Made by a program: the position numbers and the translations under genes. Positions 24,823-35,600 of a stretch of DNA of 64,000 nt are shown here, in pieces. Location: assembly GCF_003991355.1 (NCBI RefSeq), contig NZ_RCSU01000007.1, positions 62,001-126,000 on the forward strand, given 5' to 3'. How positions within the stretch are numbered: position 1 is the stretch's first letter; each line of letters opens with the position of its first letter. The stretch is from Pseudoflavitalea rhizosphaerae. GTDB taxonomy: Bacteria; Bacteroidota; Bacteroidia; Chitinophagales; Chitinophagaceae. A model generated the notes under the pieces. The model was not told where the DNA came from. It did not search any database and was given only the letters and a program-made list of their open reading frames with translations.

Positions 24823-26118
24823 CTATTTACGCGCCGGCATTGTATAGGCTACAGAGGTTTTGCAATCGTAAATAGTAAAGCCATCGGAGAGCCCGCATCC
24901 ATTGTTGAGCCCACCCTGGTTGAAGGCGAAAAAACTGTTTCGCTTCCAGCCCAGCTGACGGATGATATCATCCTTTGTTTTTACAGTGAATTCGTAGTTC
25001 AGTGGTTCGATGGTCAGTGATTTGAGTTTGGCCTGGATGGAACCGGAGAGAGTGCGGCTGCCCTCATTATCTTCTTCATAAATTGCAAACACCTGTTCGG
25101 GATTATCAGCTTCCCAGTTGGAATCCCAGATACTGTTCACTTCTTTCCATCTTTTCTTTCGGATCTCTTTGCGGGAACAATTGACGGAAATTACATTTTG
25201 GGGACTGGTGATCTGACCATTCGAATTATGCTGCAGGTAGCCATCGGCCCTGACGAATCTCAGTTCAGAGCCACCGCCATTGCCGGTGAAGCTGATCAGG
25301 TGATCGTATTGTTTGCTGCACATTACTTTTCCAATCATTACCATGGAGACGGTGGGTGAGGCAACAGGCGGAGCAGTTGTTGCAACCCGGCCTCCCGATT
25401 GTACGATATGTACAGCGCGTTGTTCGCAATAATCATCATTCACCAGAACGGGGATATAACAATTGTAACTGCCGCAGTTCAGCGGTTCGAGGCCCGGACC
25501 TTCATTGGCATCCCTGTCGGCAGCAACAAGGGTTGTGCGGACCCAGGTTTCTTCATTGTTCTGAAATACGGGCCTGTAATTTTCTGAGTAGGGAAAGTAA
25601 ATAGCGGGTGCTTCTTCTTCACCACCAGTTTCAGGATCGATGTTCACCAAAGCGTTCACACGCATCAGGGAAGGCTTTTCCTGGGATGGCCAGTTGCTCC
25701 CTGTTTTGTATCCTGCTTTATCCAGGTATCGCGTCAGCAGGGGAAAACTGTCTTTGTTGATGAAGCGGTCGAATTGTTGCTGGAACCTGCCTTTGGCGGT
25801 ATTGAATTTTTTGAAGGCATCCAGTGTGTACAGTGGGCTGGAGCCCGGCGCCAGTAAGGCTTTGAGCAAAACGCGTTCGTCTTCATAATAGCCGCTCCAG
25901 ATAGCTGCCTGCACTTCGCGGAATGCTTGCTCGTCCTGGTAGATGTGGCGGAGCATGTTTGCAAATTCGGAATGCAGGGCTGCTTTTTCCTTTTCCTGCT
26001 CTGTGCGGGGGAAAGTAGTGGTTCCGGCAAAGCGGTCAATCTTATCCTTTTTACAACTGAGCATTGAGATGCAGAGGATACAGAAGAGAAGGCTCGCAAA
26101 TTTTGCGGATCGATTCAT
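24823..26118 (-). CDS. Lipoprotein of unknown function
   Basis: 431 residues with a lipoprotein signal peptide (hydrophobic core ending ISMLSC, lipid Cys near residue 22, followed by KKDK). The N-terminal ~130 residues are helical and charged; the rest is mixed, with EEAPAIYFPYSENY, CNRE-type cysteines (NCGSYNCYIPV, DDYCEQ) and a C-terminal GCGLSDGFTIYDCKT. I recognise no family. Probably surface- or periplasm-anchored. It is monocistronic, with R2 and a terminator behind it. Confidence 0.8.
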   Translation of the reverse strand: MNRSAKFASLLFCILCISMLSCKKDKIDRFAGTTTFPRTEQEKEKAALHSEFANMLRHIYQDEQAFREVQAAIWSGYYEDERVLLKALLAPGSSPLYTLDAFKKFNTAKGRFQQQFDRFINKDSFPLLTRYLDKAGYKTGSNWPSQEKPSLMRVNALVNIDPETGGEEEAPAIYFPYSENYRPVFQNNEETWVRTTLVAADRDANEGPGLEPLNCGSYNCYIPVLVNDDYCEQRAVHIVQSGGRVATTAPPVASPTVSMVMIGKVMCSKQYDHLISFTGNGGGSELRFVRADGYLQHNSNGQITSPQNVISVNCSRKEIRKKRWKEVNSIWDSNWEADNPEQVFAIYEEDNEGSRTLSGSIQAKLKSLTIEPLNYEFTVKTKDDIIRQLGWKRNSFFAFNQGGLNNGCGLSDGFTIYDCKTSVAYTMPARK

Positions 26119-26289
26119 ACGGATTCAATTTAATGGTTTGAAAAAACGGATGTGATCACTATCCTGATGCAAACTTACGGGGAGGTTCATTCGAAAAATA
26201 TTTTCAACACATCTCCGGATGCTTAATCGTCTTACGGTTTATTGTAGTTGTATAGGTTGTAAAGAGACCTGCAGTTGCGCTGAATCAAA

Positions 26290-26318
26290 AAAGACTGCCC
26301 CGATCCGGAGCAGTCTTT
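26290..26318 (-). terminator. Rho-independent terminator of serC
   Basis: AAAGACTGC and GCAGTCTTT form a perfect 9-bp stem with an 11-base loop; the minus strand continues TTTGATTC after it. It lies 33 bases past the serC stop. Confidence 0.85.
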
Positions 26319-26350
26319 CTACAAATATTCGAAAGCGTTAAAACTTCTTT

Positions 26351-27427
26351 TTATCCATTCTTCTTTGCAAAATCTTTCATCAGCTCTGTGATAGCCTGCA
26401 CACCTGCCAAAGGCATAGCATTGTACATGGATACCCTGAATCCGCCGGAGAGCCTGTGCCCTTTCACGCCCACCATTCCATTGTTCTTGCAGATATCCAG
26501 GAATGATTTTTCCAGTTCAGGATTATCGATGGTGAAAGTGGCATTCATCTTACTCCTGTCTTCTTTCGGAACTGATCCTTTGAAGAGCGGCAGTGAATCC
26601 AGTGTGCTGTACATCAGAGCGGCTTTCTCATCATTGAGTCTTTCGATAGCGGGGATGCCACCGAGCTCTTTCAGCCAGCGCAACGTAAGCATACAAACGT
26701 AGATGGCAAAAACCGGAGGCGTATTGAGCATGGAGCCATTCTCGATATGCTGGCGATAGTCCATCATGCTGGGGATCTTTCTGTCCACTTTCCCAAGGAT
26801 GTTCTTGTTCACGATCACCATGTTCACGCCGGCAGCGCCTATATTCTTTTGCGCACCTGCATAGATGAGATCGAATTTATTGAAGTCCATAACGCGACTG
26901 AGAATATCACTGCTCATATCGCAGACCAGCGGAACGCCGGAGTTGTAGAACTGCGTGAAATCGTGCCACTGTGTTCCTTCGATGGTATTGTTGGAAGTAA
27001 GGTGCAGGTATTTGGCGGTTTTGGGGACCTGGATATTTTTAGAAAGCTCACGGAAATTGGAAGGCTTTCCATTGTATACCACTTCCACATGCCCGAAATT
27101 GCCTGCTTCTTTGATGGCCTTGGTGGCAAATACTCCGGTATCGGTATAAGCCGCCATTTCGTTCTCGTTGAGCAGGTTCATGGGGATCTGGAAGAACTGT
27201 GTGGATGCGCCGCCATGGAGGAACAGAACCTCATGCTGATCATCCAGTTTCATCAGTTCTTTTACGTGGGCGATGGCTTCGTCCAGTACTGCCTGGAACA
27301 AGGGAGTGCGGTGGCCGATCTCCAGGATCGATAATCCGGTGTTGTTGAAATCGAGGATTGCCTTGCTGGCTTGTTCAAATACTTCTTTGGGTAATACGCT
27401 GGGGCCAGAATTGAAATTATAGATCAT
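26351..27427 (-). CDS. serC: Phosphoserine aminotransferase
   Basis: 358-residue class V PLP aminotransferase that converts 3-phosphohydroxypyruvate and glutamate to phosphoserine and 2-oxoglutarate (serine and pyridoxine synthesis). The N-terminus YNFNSGPSVLPKEVFEQA is diagnostic, the PLP-binding lysine is in LIYAGAQKNIGAAG and the tail GVKGHRLSGGFRVSMYNA is the SerC signature. Standard length. Likely own promoter; its terminator is listed. Confidence 0.97.
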   Translation of the reverse strand: MIYNFNSGPSVLPKEVFEQASKAILDFNNTGLSILEIGHRTPLFQAVLDEAIAHVKELMKLDDQHEVLFLHGGASTQFFQIPMNLLNENEMAAYTDTGVFATKAIKEAGNFGHVEVVYNGKPSNFRELSKNIQVPKTAKYLHLTSNNTIEGTQWHDFTQFYNSGVPLVCDMSSDILSRVMDFNKFDLIYAGAQKNIGAAGVNMVIVNKNILGKVDRKIPSMMDYRQHIENGSMLNTPPVFAIYVCMLTLRWLKELGGIPAIERLNDEKAALMYSTLDSLPLFKGSVPKEDRSKMNATFTIDNPELEKSFLDICKNNGMVGVKGHRLSGGFRVSMYNAMPLAGVQAITELMKDFAKKNG

Positions 27428-27487
27428 GATCTTCTCTTCTATTGTTGATTACTATACTAACCTTATGGAATATCAAAATTATTCAAT

Positions 27488-28435
27488 TCATGGCATATTC
27501 CTTTCTTCGTGCAGCCATAATTTATTCAGCAGTTGAACGGCCTTCTTTTTTTCTGCATTACCTGAATCCTTCAACAGCTGCTGGAGGTCCGGCTGGCCTG
27601 CATTCACCCAGGCTGTGTACCAGCTGGCTGCCACAGCCTGAATGGATTGCTTCAGTCTGCGTTCCGTCATTCCGTTCATGGCAAGATGATAAGCCGCTGC
27701 AAATTCAGCGCTGTATTGTCTTTGGAGTTTTCCATTTCGTTCAGAAAAAGCATAGCGTGCATCAGGTGGAAACTGACCGGAAAGCAAACGTTCAGTCCTC
27801 AGTACTGTATCCACTGCGGCGCCGCTTTCCAATACACGCTCCCAGAAAAAAGCAGCGGGATCAGGAAGATAAAATGCGCGCAATGTGAAAAGTTGCCATT
27901 GTTCTTCCGCCAGCAGTTCCGGCAGTGCAGATTCCCAGAGCGCATGGATACCACGCTGATTGGTTTGTTGGCCATCATAATTGCTGCAGGCATGAAGAGG
28001 CACATGGGCATCGCCGATATAATGCCCGATGTCTGCCGACAGTTTCAAAATAGCATCGGTCCTCTTCTCTTTAAAGGCCCTGGTAAGTCTTTGCTGCATG
28101 ATCTGCAGCCACCAGGGAACAATGCCATGTGCATGGAGCGTATCTTCAGAATATTTCTCCACCGCTGCTTTCCAGTAACGGGGCAGGGAATCGGTCTGGT
28201 AATGATCAAGATCGATAAAATGCCTGGGGCCTTCACCTGGCACGATATAACGGCGCCGGTCAGGGTCTGTTGCATGGTCACGGAGGTAATGGATATGTGA
28301 TTTGAAAAAGACGGTCATCTCCGGCGGCAACAGGAACACGGCCTGGAAATTGATCAGCTTATGGGCATAGAAGCCCCAGGAGAATGCTTTGAGCCCGATC
28401 AGCACAAAGCAAGAGAGGAGGAAAGGTTTTCTCAT
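27488..28435 (-). CDS. Exported zinc-dependent phospholipase C / S1-P1 nuclease-like protein
   Basis: 315 residues with a signal peptide (MRKPFLLSCFVLIGLKAFS) after which the mature protein begins with W-G, as in the Zn-PLC/S1-P1 superfamily where the N-terminal Trp ligates zinc. Further likely zinc ligands are in HKLINFQAVF, HFIDLDHY, and ADIGHYIGDAHVPLHACSNYDG, which matches the HxxxD/HxxxH pattern of the fold. Periplasmic or secreted hydrolase; phosphodiester substrate not determined. Confidence 0.85.
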   Translation of the reverse strand: MRKPFLLSCFVLIGLKAFSWGFYAHKLINFQAVFLLPPEMTVFFKSHIHYLRDHATDPDRRRYIVPGEGPRHFIDLDHYQTDSLPRYWKAAVEKYSEDTLHAHGIVPWWLQIMQQRLTRAFKEKRTDAILKLSADIGHYIGDAHVPLHACSNYDGQQTNQRGIHALWESALPELLAEEQWQLFTLRAFYLPDPAAFFWERVLESGAAVDTVLRTERLLSGQFPPDARYAFSERNGKLQRQYSAEFAAAYHLAMNGMTERRLKQSIQAVAASWYTAWVNAGQPDLQQLLKDSGNAEKKKAVQLLNKLWLHEERNMP

Positions 28436-28505
28436 GTATAGGTATATTTTCGGTTATCCCGGCACGATAGCACCGGGGAAAAACCAACTATATACGAAAA
28501 GAAAA

Positions 28506-29165
28506 CTATGCCGGATTTTCTTCGTCTATTTCCGTTACACCGCCAGAGATGGCGAATTTCATGGCATCTGTGGAACTGATATCTGTAAGAAGCCTTACCC
28601 TGTCTGACTTTACGAAGTACAACCTCCCGGTGAGCGCATAAGATTGCGGAACGTATACCGCCACATATTCTGTAAGGCCGAACTCGTGCAGCTCTTCACG
28701 CGTAATGAAACCTATCTGCCATACATCATTGCCTTCAATACTGACAAGAACGGATTTGTCGAACTTTCTTTTATTGCCTGCAAAGGCTTCAAAGAAATCC
28801 TTGATGGTGGTATAGATCAGTTTGATGCCCGGCGTTCTTTCCAAAACCTTATCGAAAAGTTCCACCAGTTTGCCGATGATGTACGAAGAAGAGATATAAC
28901 CCACAAAGATCACTACCAGTAATACCAGTACGAAGCCCAGACCTGGTATATTGATCGCTTTTCCTTCCGCATCCGTTCCCAGGAAGCCCGGAAAAAATTT
29001 CCCGATAATGCCGGGAAGGATGCCATCGATAAAATTGAAGAGGGCGCTAACCGCATACACCGTAATGGCGATGGGCGCCAGGATGATCAGTCCCTGTAAA
29101 AAATATTGGAAGATCTTTTTCAGTACCTGCTTCACTGTCATACGATGAGGGAGATTTGAACTCAA
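28506..29165 (-). CDS. DUF502 family membrane protein
   Basis: 219 residues with two predicted membrane helices (LQGLIILAPIAITVYAVSALF and GLGFVLVLLVVIFVGYISSSYI) and a C-terminal soluble domain that begins TPGIKLIYTTIKDFFEAF and includes YVPQSYALTGRLYFV. These features define the DUF502 family of inner-membrane proteins, whose function is unknown. Divergent from the TetR gene. Confidence 0.9.
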   Translation of the reverse strand: MSSNLPHRMTVKQVLKKIFQYFLQGLIILAPIAITVYAVSALFNFIDGILPGIIGKFFPGFLGTDAEGKAINIPGLGFVLVLLVVIFVGYISSSYIIGKLVELFDKVLERTPGIKLIYTTIKDFFEAFAGNKRKFDKSVLVSIEGNDVWQIGFITREELHEFGLTEYVAVYVPQSYALTGRLYFVKSDRVRLLTDISSTDAMKFAISGGVTEIDEENPA

Positions 29166-29356
29166 AAGTACTATCCCGTACCTTACCGCCGAAATAGTTC
29201 CTGAAACCCGCTACTGCTCAGTGTTTCAACATTCAGAACGGCCCGGTTCTTGTGCAATTTCCAGAAAGCAGTCCCACTGCTGTCGTGTTTGCCCCCATAT
29301 TTTCCTTTCATCACATTGGTCAGACAAAATCATCTAAAAAGCCAAAAAAAAGGGTC

Positions 29357-29393
29357 GGAAACTTGAACTACTTTCAAAGTTTCCCTAGTTTTG
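29357..29393 (+). promoter_or_regulatory. Promoter and TetR-type operator of efflux operon 2
   Basis: GGAAACTT (29357-29364) and AAGTTTCC (29377-29384) form an inverted repeat with a 12-base spacer; TAGTTTTG at 29386-29393 matches the -7 consensus TAnnTTTG. The dyad occupies the -33 to -7 interval, so a bound TetR would block initiation. The predicted start is about 29399-29400, only a few bases before the ATG at 29403. Confidence 0.6.
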
Positions 29394-29402
29394 TCGCCGA
29401 TT

Positions 29403-30041
29403 ATGAGCTCAACAGATACACAAACCAGGGAAAGGATCCGGCAGAAAGCCGATGATCTCTTCATGCAACTGGGCACGCGGAATGTGAGTATGGATGATAT
29501 CGCGCGGGAACTCGGCATGAGCAAAAAGACCATCTACCAGTACTATTCAGATAAAGATGAACTGGTGAATGCAGTGCTGGACTACACGCTCTCCAAAATG
29601 AAAAGGGAATGCGATGAATGCTATGCCGGGGCTAAAGACGCGGTGCATGAACTGTTCCTCACCATGGACCTGCTGGCTGAGCAGTTCCGCAACATGAATC
29701 CCATAATCCTGCACGACCTGGAGAAGAACCACTCGGAGGCATTCAAAAAATTCCTGAATTACAAACACGAGTATCTCTTCACTGTAGTACGGGAGAATAT
29801 GAAACGTGGCATCAGTGAAGGATTATTCAGGAATGATCTCAATACAGACGTGATCAGCAGGTTCAGGCTAGAATCCATGATGATGCCTTTCAATACGCAG
29901 GTGTTCCCTACTTCGAAATACAATTTCGTGGAAGTGGTGCAGTTGATACTTGAGCATTATGTGTTCGGGATCGCCAGTACAAAGGGGCATGCCCTGATCA
30001 TGAAATACAAAGAAGAAAGAAAAAAAAGCAAACCAATATGA
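29403..30041 (+). CDS. TetR/AcrR-family repressor
   Basis: 212 residues from the ATG at 29403 (an in-frame TTG at 29391 lies inside the -7 box). N-terminal HTH: RIRQKADDLFMQLGTRNVSM, DDIARELGMSKKTIYQYYSD; the C-terminal ligand domain is helical and of no specific subfamily. It is the first gene of a four-gene operon with an RND pump and overlaps the TolC gene by 4 bases, so it most likely autoregulates and represses the pump in response to an unknown small molecule. Confidence 0.94.
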   Translation: MSSTDTQTRERIRQKADDLFMQLGTRNVSMDDIARELGMSKKTIYQYYSDKDELVNAVLDYTLSKMKRECDECYAGAKDAVHELFLTMDLLAEQFRNMNPIILHDLEKNHSEAFKKFLNYKHEYLFTVVRENMKRGISEGLFRNDLNTDVISRFRLESMMMPFNTQVFPTSKYNFVEVVQLILEHYVFGIASTKGHALIMKYKEERKKSKPI

Positions 30042-31453
30042 ACCCTTATCAGGTAGCAAGGCGAAGTTCAACAACGCTGATCATGTTCCTGGCAGGTTTT
30101 GCCCTTCCATCAACCCTGATGGCGCAGAACCGTCATGAAATGTCTGTACAGCAATGTGTGGAATATGCCAGCAAGAACAGTGTAACTGTAAAGAATGCAC
30201 TGGTAGATATTCAGATCCAGCAGCAGACCAATAAAGAGATCACTGCTCAGGCTTTACCGAATGTTTCGGGAAATATCGAAGCCATTCATTATCCCAAAGT
30301 ACCGGTACAATCCTTTCCCAACTTCATAGCGCAGGGCACTTACGGTGTACTGGTGGCGGAAGGTGTGAGAAAAGGCAATGGTGATCCCATCACAGCGCCC
30401 GAGGATTTCGGATTGATAGCCGCGCCATTCGGCACCAAATGGAATGCGTCTGCAGGTGTGAGCCTCAACCAGATCCTTTTCGATGGCCAGGTATTCATCG
30501 GGCTGCAGGCCAGGGAAACCAGCATGCAGTGGGCCACCAAGAACGCTGAAGTAACCATGGAGCTGATCAAGGCGAATGTTTACAAAGTGTACTGGCAGAT
30601 CGTTATCGGAAGAAAACAAATGGAAACTTTTGATGCCAATATCGAACGTCTCGATAAAACACTCAGCGATACCCGCGCCATTTATCAGCAGGGGCTGGTG
30701 GAGAAACTGGATGTAGACAAACTGGAAGTTTCCGTCACCAATCTCCGCACGGAAAGAATGAAAGTGGAGAACAGCCTGAAGATCGGGCTCCTGGGATTGA
30801 AGTTCCTCATCGGAATGCCTTCCAAAGATGAACTGGTGCTCACAGATACCCTATCTGAAGAAAAGCTGAAAGAAAATATACTCGACGATAGCTACAAATA
30901 CGAAGACCGCAAAGAATTCCAGTACCTGCAATTGGGCAAGAAGCTGAACGAATTCAATGTGAAACGTTACCAGCTCAGCAGGATCCCTACTGTTTCCGCT
31001 TTTGGCACCTTCAGTAAGAATGCGATGCGCGACAAGTTCAATTTCTTTAACGATGGAGATTGGTTCACTACAGCTTTTGTGGGTGTAAGGATCTCTGTTC
31101 CCATCTTTGAAGGCTTTGCCAAGAATGCAAGGGTTGCCAAAGCAAGACTGGAACTTCAAAAAACGCAGAACCAGGAAGAACTGCTGAAACTGAATATCGA
31201 TAATGAAGTAGACACGGCACGGATCAAGATCGGAAATGCATTGCTGACAATGGAAAGCCAGAAGAAGAATATGGAACTGGCGGAAAGCATCTTCAACCAG
31301 GCTAAACTGAAATACGATCAGGGCTTGGGCTCCAACCTCGAAATCACCAATGCGCAAACTGAACTGAAGAATGCACAGGTGAATTATTACGCCGCACTCT
31401 TCGATGCAGTGATAGCAAGGATCGATTACCTCCGCGCCATCGGTAAACTCTAA
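30038..31453 (+). CDS. TolC-family outer membrane efflux protein
   Basis: 471 residues with a signal peptide (FLAGFALPSTLMAQ) and two efflux repeats: MSVQQCVEYASKNSVTVKN at the N-terminus and NAQTELKNAQVNYYAALFDA near the end. ATG overlaps the TetR stop (ATGA, 30038-30041), so it is translationally coupled. Outer-membrane channel of the second RND system. Confidence 0.94.
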   Translation: MNPYQVARRSSTTLIMFLAGFALPSTLMAQNRHEMSVQQCVEYASKNSVTVKNALVDIQIQQQTNKEITAQALPNVSGNIEAIHYPKVPVQSFPNFIAQGTYGVLVAEGVRKGNGDPITAPEDFGLIAAPFGTKWNASAGVSLNQILFDGQVFIGLQARETSMQWATKNAEVTMELIKANVYKVYWQIVIGRKQMETFDANIERLDKTLSDTRAIYQQGLVEKLDVDKLEVSVTNLRTERMKVENSLKIGLLGLKFLIGMPSKDELVLTDTLSEEKLKENILDDSYKYEDRKEFQYLQLGKKLNEFNVKRYQLSRIPTVSAFGTFSKNAMRDKFNFFNDGDWFTTAFVGVRISVPIFEGFAKNARVAKARLELQKTQNQEELLKLNIDNEVDTARIKIGNALLTMESQKKNMELAESIFNQAKLKYDQGLGSNLEITNAQTELKNAQVNYYAALFDAVIARIDYLRAIGKL

Positions 31454-31481
31454 AACAAACACAACTTCCATTACCAGATAA

Positions 31482-32672
31482 ATGACTAATATGAATACGA
31501 TACTTAAACTAAGCGCCGGTGTAGTGATGCTTTCGCTGGCAGCCTGCGGCGCTTCAGTGAACGACAATATCAGCAAGAAAAAAGAGGAGCTTTCAAAAGC
31601 CAAAGCTGAACAGCAGTCCCTGAGCAGCGAACTGGCCAGGGTCTCCGATCAGATCATCAAGCTGGAAAATGAGCTGAGCAAACTCGACTCCAGTTTTGCG
31701 AAACCTGAAAAGACCAAGCTGGTAGCCGTTTCCAGCCTGTCTACTTCCCGCTTCACTCACTATATCGACCTGAAAGGAAGGATCGATGCCGTGAACGTTG
31801 TTTACGTGACGCCGCGTGGTGCGGGTGGACAGATCAAAGCCATCTATGTAAAAGAAGGCGACAATGTGAGAAAAGGACAATTGCTGGTAAAGCTGGATGA
31901 TGTGGCTTACCGTCAACAGGTAGACCAGGCAAAGATCCAGCTCAATACTGCCAAAACATATTATGAGCGCAGGAAGAATCTCTGGGACCAGAAGATCGGC
32001 GCAGAGATAGACCTGATCAATGCCAAAGCACAGATGGACAATGCAGCCAAGGTGGTGGAGCAGGCCGAGAACCAGCTGGACATGGCCAACGTGTATGCAG
32101 AAATGAGCGGCGTGGTTGATATGGTGAATATCCGCGTGGGTGAGGTACTTTCACCTGCATCAGCATCTCAGTTCGGTATCCGCATTGTGAATGTGAACGA
32201 CCTCAAGGTGGTAGCGGAAGTGCCTGAAAATTACCAGAACAAGATCGGTGTGGGCAGCAATGTGCTGATTTCATTACCTGAATCAAATAATGATACGCTC
32301 CGCAGTAAAGTGAGCGTTGCCAGCAAGCTCATCAATATGGATACGAGAACTTTCAATATCGAGGCGCGTATCCCGGCCGGAAAAACAGTAAGGGCCAACC
32401 AGCTCGCTATTGTACGTATCCAGGATTATACAACGCCCGAGGCCATAACCATTCCCGTTAGCACCCTGCAAAGCGATGAAAATGGAAAATTCGTAATGGT
32501 GGCCATCAATCAGAATGGCAAGCTCACCGCAGTGAAACGCGCTGTGACAGTGGGCGAATTGTATGGCGACAGGCTGGAAATCAAAACCGGTCTCCAGGCA
32601 GGTGATCAACTGATCACTGAAGGATTCCAGGGGCTCTATGACGGACAGCTCATCATCACCAACGCAAAGTAA
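31482..32672 (+). CDS. RND efflux periplasmic adaptor lipoprotein
   Basis: 396 residues; an ATG three codons in (31491) is an equally good start. Lipobox LAAC near residue 22 gives a lipoprotein anchor, followed by a long coiled coil (KKKEELSKAKAEQQSLSSEL) that precedes the barrel-sandwich halves (IKAIYVKEGDNVRKGQLLVK and VYAEMSGVVDMVNIRVGE). The extra N-terminal coiled coil before the lipoyl domain is unusual compared with the first adaptor. Sits between its TolC and permease. Confidence 0.93.
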   Translation: MTNMNTILKLSAGVVMLSLAACGASVNDNISKKKEELSKAKAEQQSLSSELARVSDQIIKLENELSKLDSSFAKPEKTKLVAVSSLSTSRFTHYIDLKGRIDAVNVVYVTPRGAGGQIKAIYVKEGDNVRKGQLLVKLDDVAYRQQVDQAKIQLNTAKTYYERRKNLWDQKIGAEIDLINAKAQMDNAAKVVEQAENQLDMANVYAEMSGVVDMVNIRVGEVLSPASASQFGIRIVNVNDLKVVAEVPENYQNKIGVGSNVLISLPESNNDTLRSKVSVASKLINMDTRTFNIEARIPAGKTVRANQLAIVRIQDYTTPEAITIPVSTLQSDENGKFVMVAINQNGKLTAVKRAVTVGELYGDRLEIKTGLQAGDQLITEGFQGLYDGQLIITNAK

Positions 32673-32698
32673 GTTCAGAAGATCTTTAAATCAACCTT

Positions 32699-35600
32699 AT
32701 GAGTGTTTTAGAAAACCTTACGGGGAAATTCAAACAGTTCGGTCCTACCACCTGGAGTATCAGGAACAAGACTTCGATATACCTGCTCATGATCCTTGTG
32801 AGTACCATGGGTGTGTACCAGTTTGTGACCCTCCCTAAAGAACAGTTCCCGGACATTGTGATACCTACCATCTACGTACAAACGATTTATGTAGGTAACT
32901 CACCCAAAGACATAGAAAACCTGGTAAGCCAGCCGATCGAGAAACAGATCAAAGGCATTACCGGCGCCAAGATCAATAAAGTGACCAGCACTTCCGTTCA
33001 GGATTATTCAGCCATCATGGTGGAATTTGATACGGATGTGAAAACGGATATCGCACTGCGGAAAGTGAAGGATGCGGTAGACAAGGCCAAGCCAGATCTG
33101 CCGACAGATCTCACTGAAGAGCCCTCCGTAATGGAAGTGAGCTTCTCCGATCAGCCCATCATGTATGTGAACGTGAGCGGTAACTTTGATGTGGTGCGAC
33201 TGAAGAAATATGCAGATGACCTGAAAGACAGGCTGGAAGAGCTTTCCCAGCTCAACCGCGTAGACCTGGTGGGCGCCCCGGAGCGCGAGTTCCAGATCAA
33301 CGTTGACAATTACCGGATGGCCAGCGCCCACGTTTCTTTCGATGATATCGAATCAGCTATCAAGCGCGAGAACATGGATATCTCCGGAGGTTTGCTGGAA
33401 GCAGGGAATACAAAACGTAACCTGCAACTGAAAGGTCAGTTCAAAACAACTTTCGATATCGAGAAAGTGGTGATCCGCAATTCAAAAGGTGGCTCCATCT
33501 ACCTGAAAGATATCGCACAGATCAAAGACACCATCAAGGAGCGCGAGAGCTATGCGCGTCTCAACGGAAAGAATGTGATCACGCTCAATATCATCAAACG
33601 CGCCGGTGAGAACCTCATCGAAACTTCCGATGCTGTGAAGGCAGTGGTAGACCAGATGAAGGCAGAGAACTTTCCGAAAAATCTCGATGTGGTGGTAACA
33701 GGTGATCAGAGTAAAACCACCAGGACCTCTTTCAACGAACTGGTGAATACCATCGTGATCGGTTTCCTGCTGGTATTGATCATCCTGATGTTCTTCATGG
33801 GTGTAACAAATGCCTTCTTTGTGGCGCTCTCTGTGCCGCTGAGTATGTTCGTGGCATTCATGTTCCTGCCCGCGGCAGACTTGATAGTGGGAACCCATGT
33901 GACACTGAACTTCATCGTACTGTTTGCATTGCTGTTCGGACTGGGTATTATTGTGGACGATGCCATTGTGGTGATCGAGAATACACACCGGATCTTTGTG
34001 CAGGCAGGAGGTAAGCTAAGTTCCGAGAAATCGGCCATGATGGCGGCGGGTGAAGTGTTTATTCCGGTACTGGCTGGTACGCTCACCACGCTGGCGCCCT
34101 TTGTGCCATTGTTATTCTGGCCGGGTATCATCGGTAAGTTCATGATCTATCTGCCAACGATGCTGATCTTCACTTTGACGGCATCATTGATAGTGGCCTT
34201 CATCATGAACCCCGTGTTTGCAGTAGACTTCATGAACCATGCAGAGCATGAGAAAAAGAAATCTGATATCTTCAAAAAGCCGGCTCTCTGGGTAGCGCTT
34301 ATTGTAGGTATCGTTTTTGATCTGATGGGTTATAATTTCCTGGGGAACCTGCTGATCTTTATCGTGCTGCTGGTGATCCTGAACACCTATGTACTGGAAG
34401 GGATGATCCGTTCATTCCAGCATCGTGTACTTCCCTGGATCATGGGGCATTATGAAACCCTGCTGAGATGGGTTTTAAAAGGATGGAGACCTGTATGGAT
34501 GCTGATCGCCACTTTTGTGTTGCTGATCTTATCTTTCATGATCTTTGGTGCTTCCAATCCTAAAGTGGTGTTCTTCCCAACCGGCGATCCCAACCAGATT
34601 TTCGTATACCTCAAATTACCGGTAGGTACCGATGTTGATTATACAGATTCTATTACCAAAGCTATGGAAAGCCGTGTTGCGCGTGTGCTGGACATGGAAA
34701 ATGGAAAAGAGAACCCTGTAGTGGAAAGTGTGATCACCAATATTGCAGTAGGTGCGGGTGATCCGATGAGCGGCGACAGAAGCACGCGCCCCGAGCTGGG
34801 ACGTATCCAGGTTTCTTTCGTGGAGTTTGAGAAGCGTCATGGCGTATCAACCAAACCATATCTCGATTCCATCCGTGCCGTAGTGAAAGGCGTACCTGGT
34901 GCAGAGATCACGGTGAACCAGGAACAGGGCGGTCCTCCCACCGAACCTCCCGTGAATATCGAGATTGCCAGTGAGGACTTCGATAACCTCACCAAAACAG
35001 CAGTAGCGCTCAAGAACTACCTGGATTCCGTTCAGGTACCGGGTGTGGAAGAATTGAAAATGGATATCGATCTAACCAATCCTGAAATTACGCTTACTGT
35101 AGACCGTGAGAGAGCAATGATGGCCGGTGTAACTTCTGCACAGATCGGTATGACCATCCGTACTGCCCTCTTCGGAAGAGAACTTTCAAAGATCAAAGAC
35201 GGTGATGAAGAATATAAGATCCAGTTGCGAAACCAGGAATTGCAGAGAAAAGACCTGAGCTCGCTGCTGAACATGAACGTGGTGTTCATGGACCAGAGCC
35301 AGGGCCGCTGGAAATCGGTTCCTATCAGTTCTGTGGTGAAAGTGGATTATACCAGCACATTGGGAAGTGTGAAGCGCAAGAACCAGAAGCGCATGATCAC
35401 ACTCGTGTCTAACGTGCTGGAGTCGCAGGGCTATACGCCCACCGCTGTTAACCAGGAACTGGCGCAGCATATCGCCAACTTCAAACAGAAACCTGACGGT
35501 GTAACCATCAGGCAAACCGGTGAAGGCGAACAACAGGCGGAGACCGGGGCATTCCTTGGTAAAGCATTGATCGTTGCGCTGCTGTTGATCCTGCTGATCC

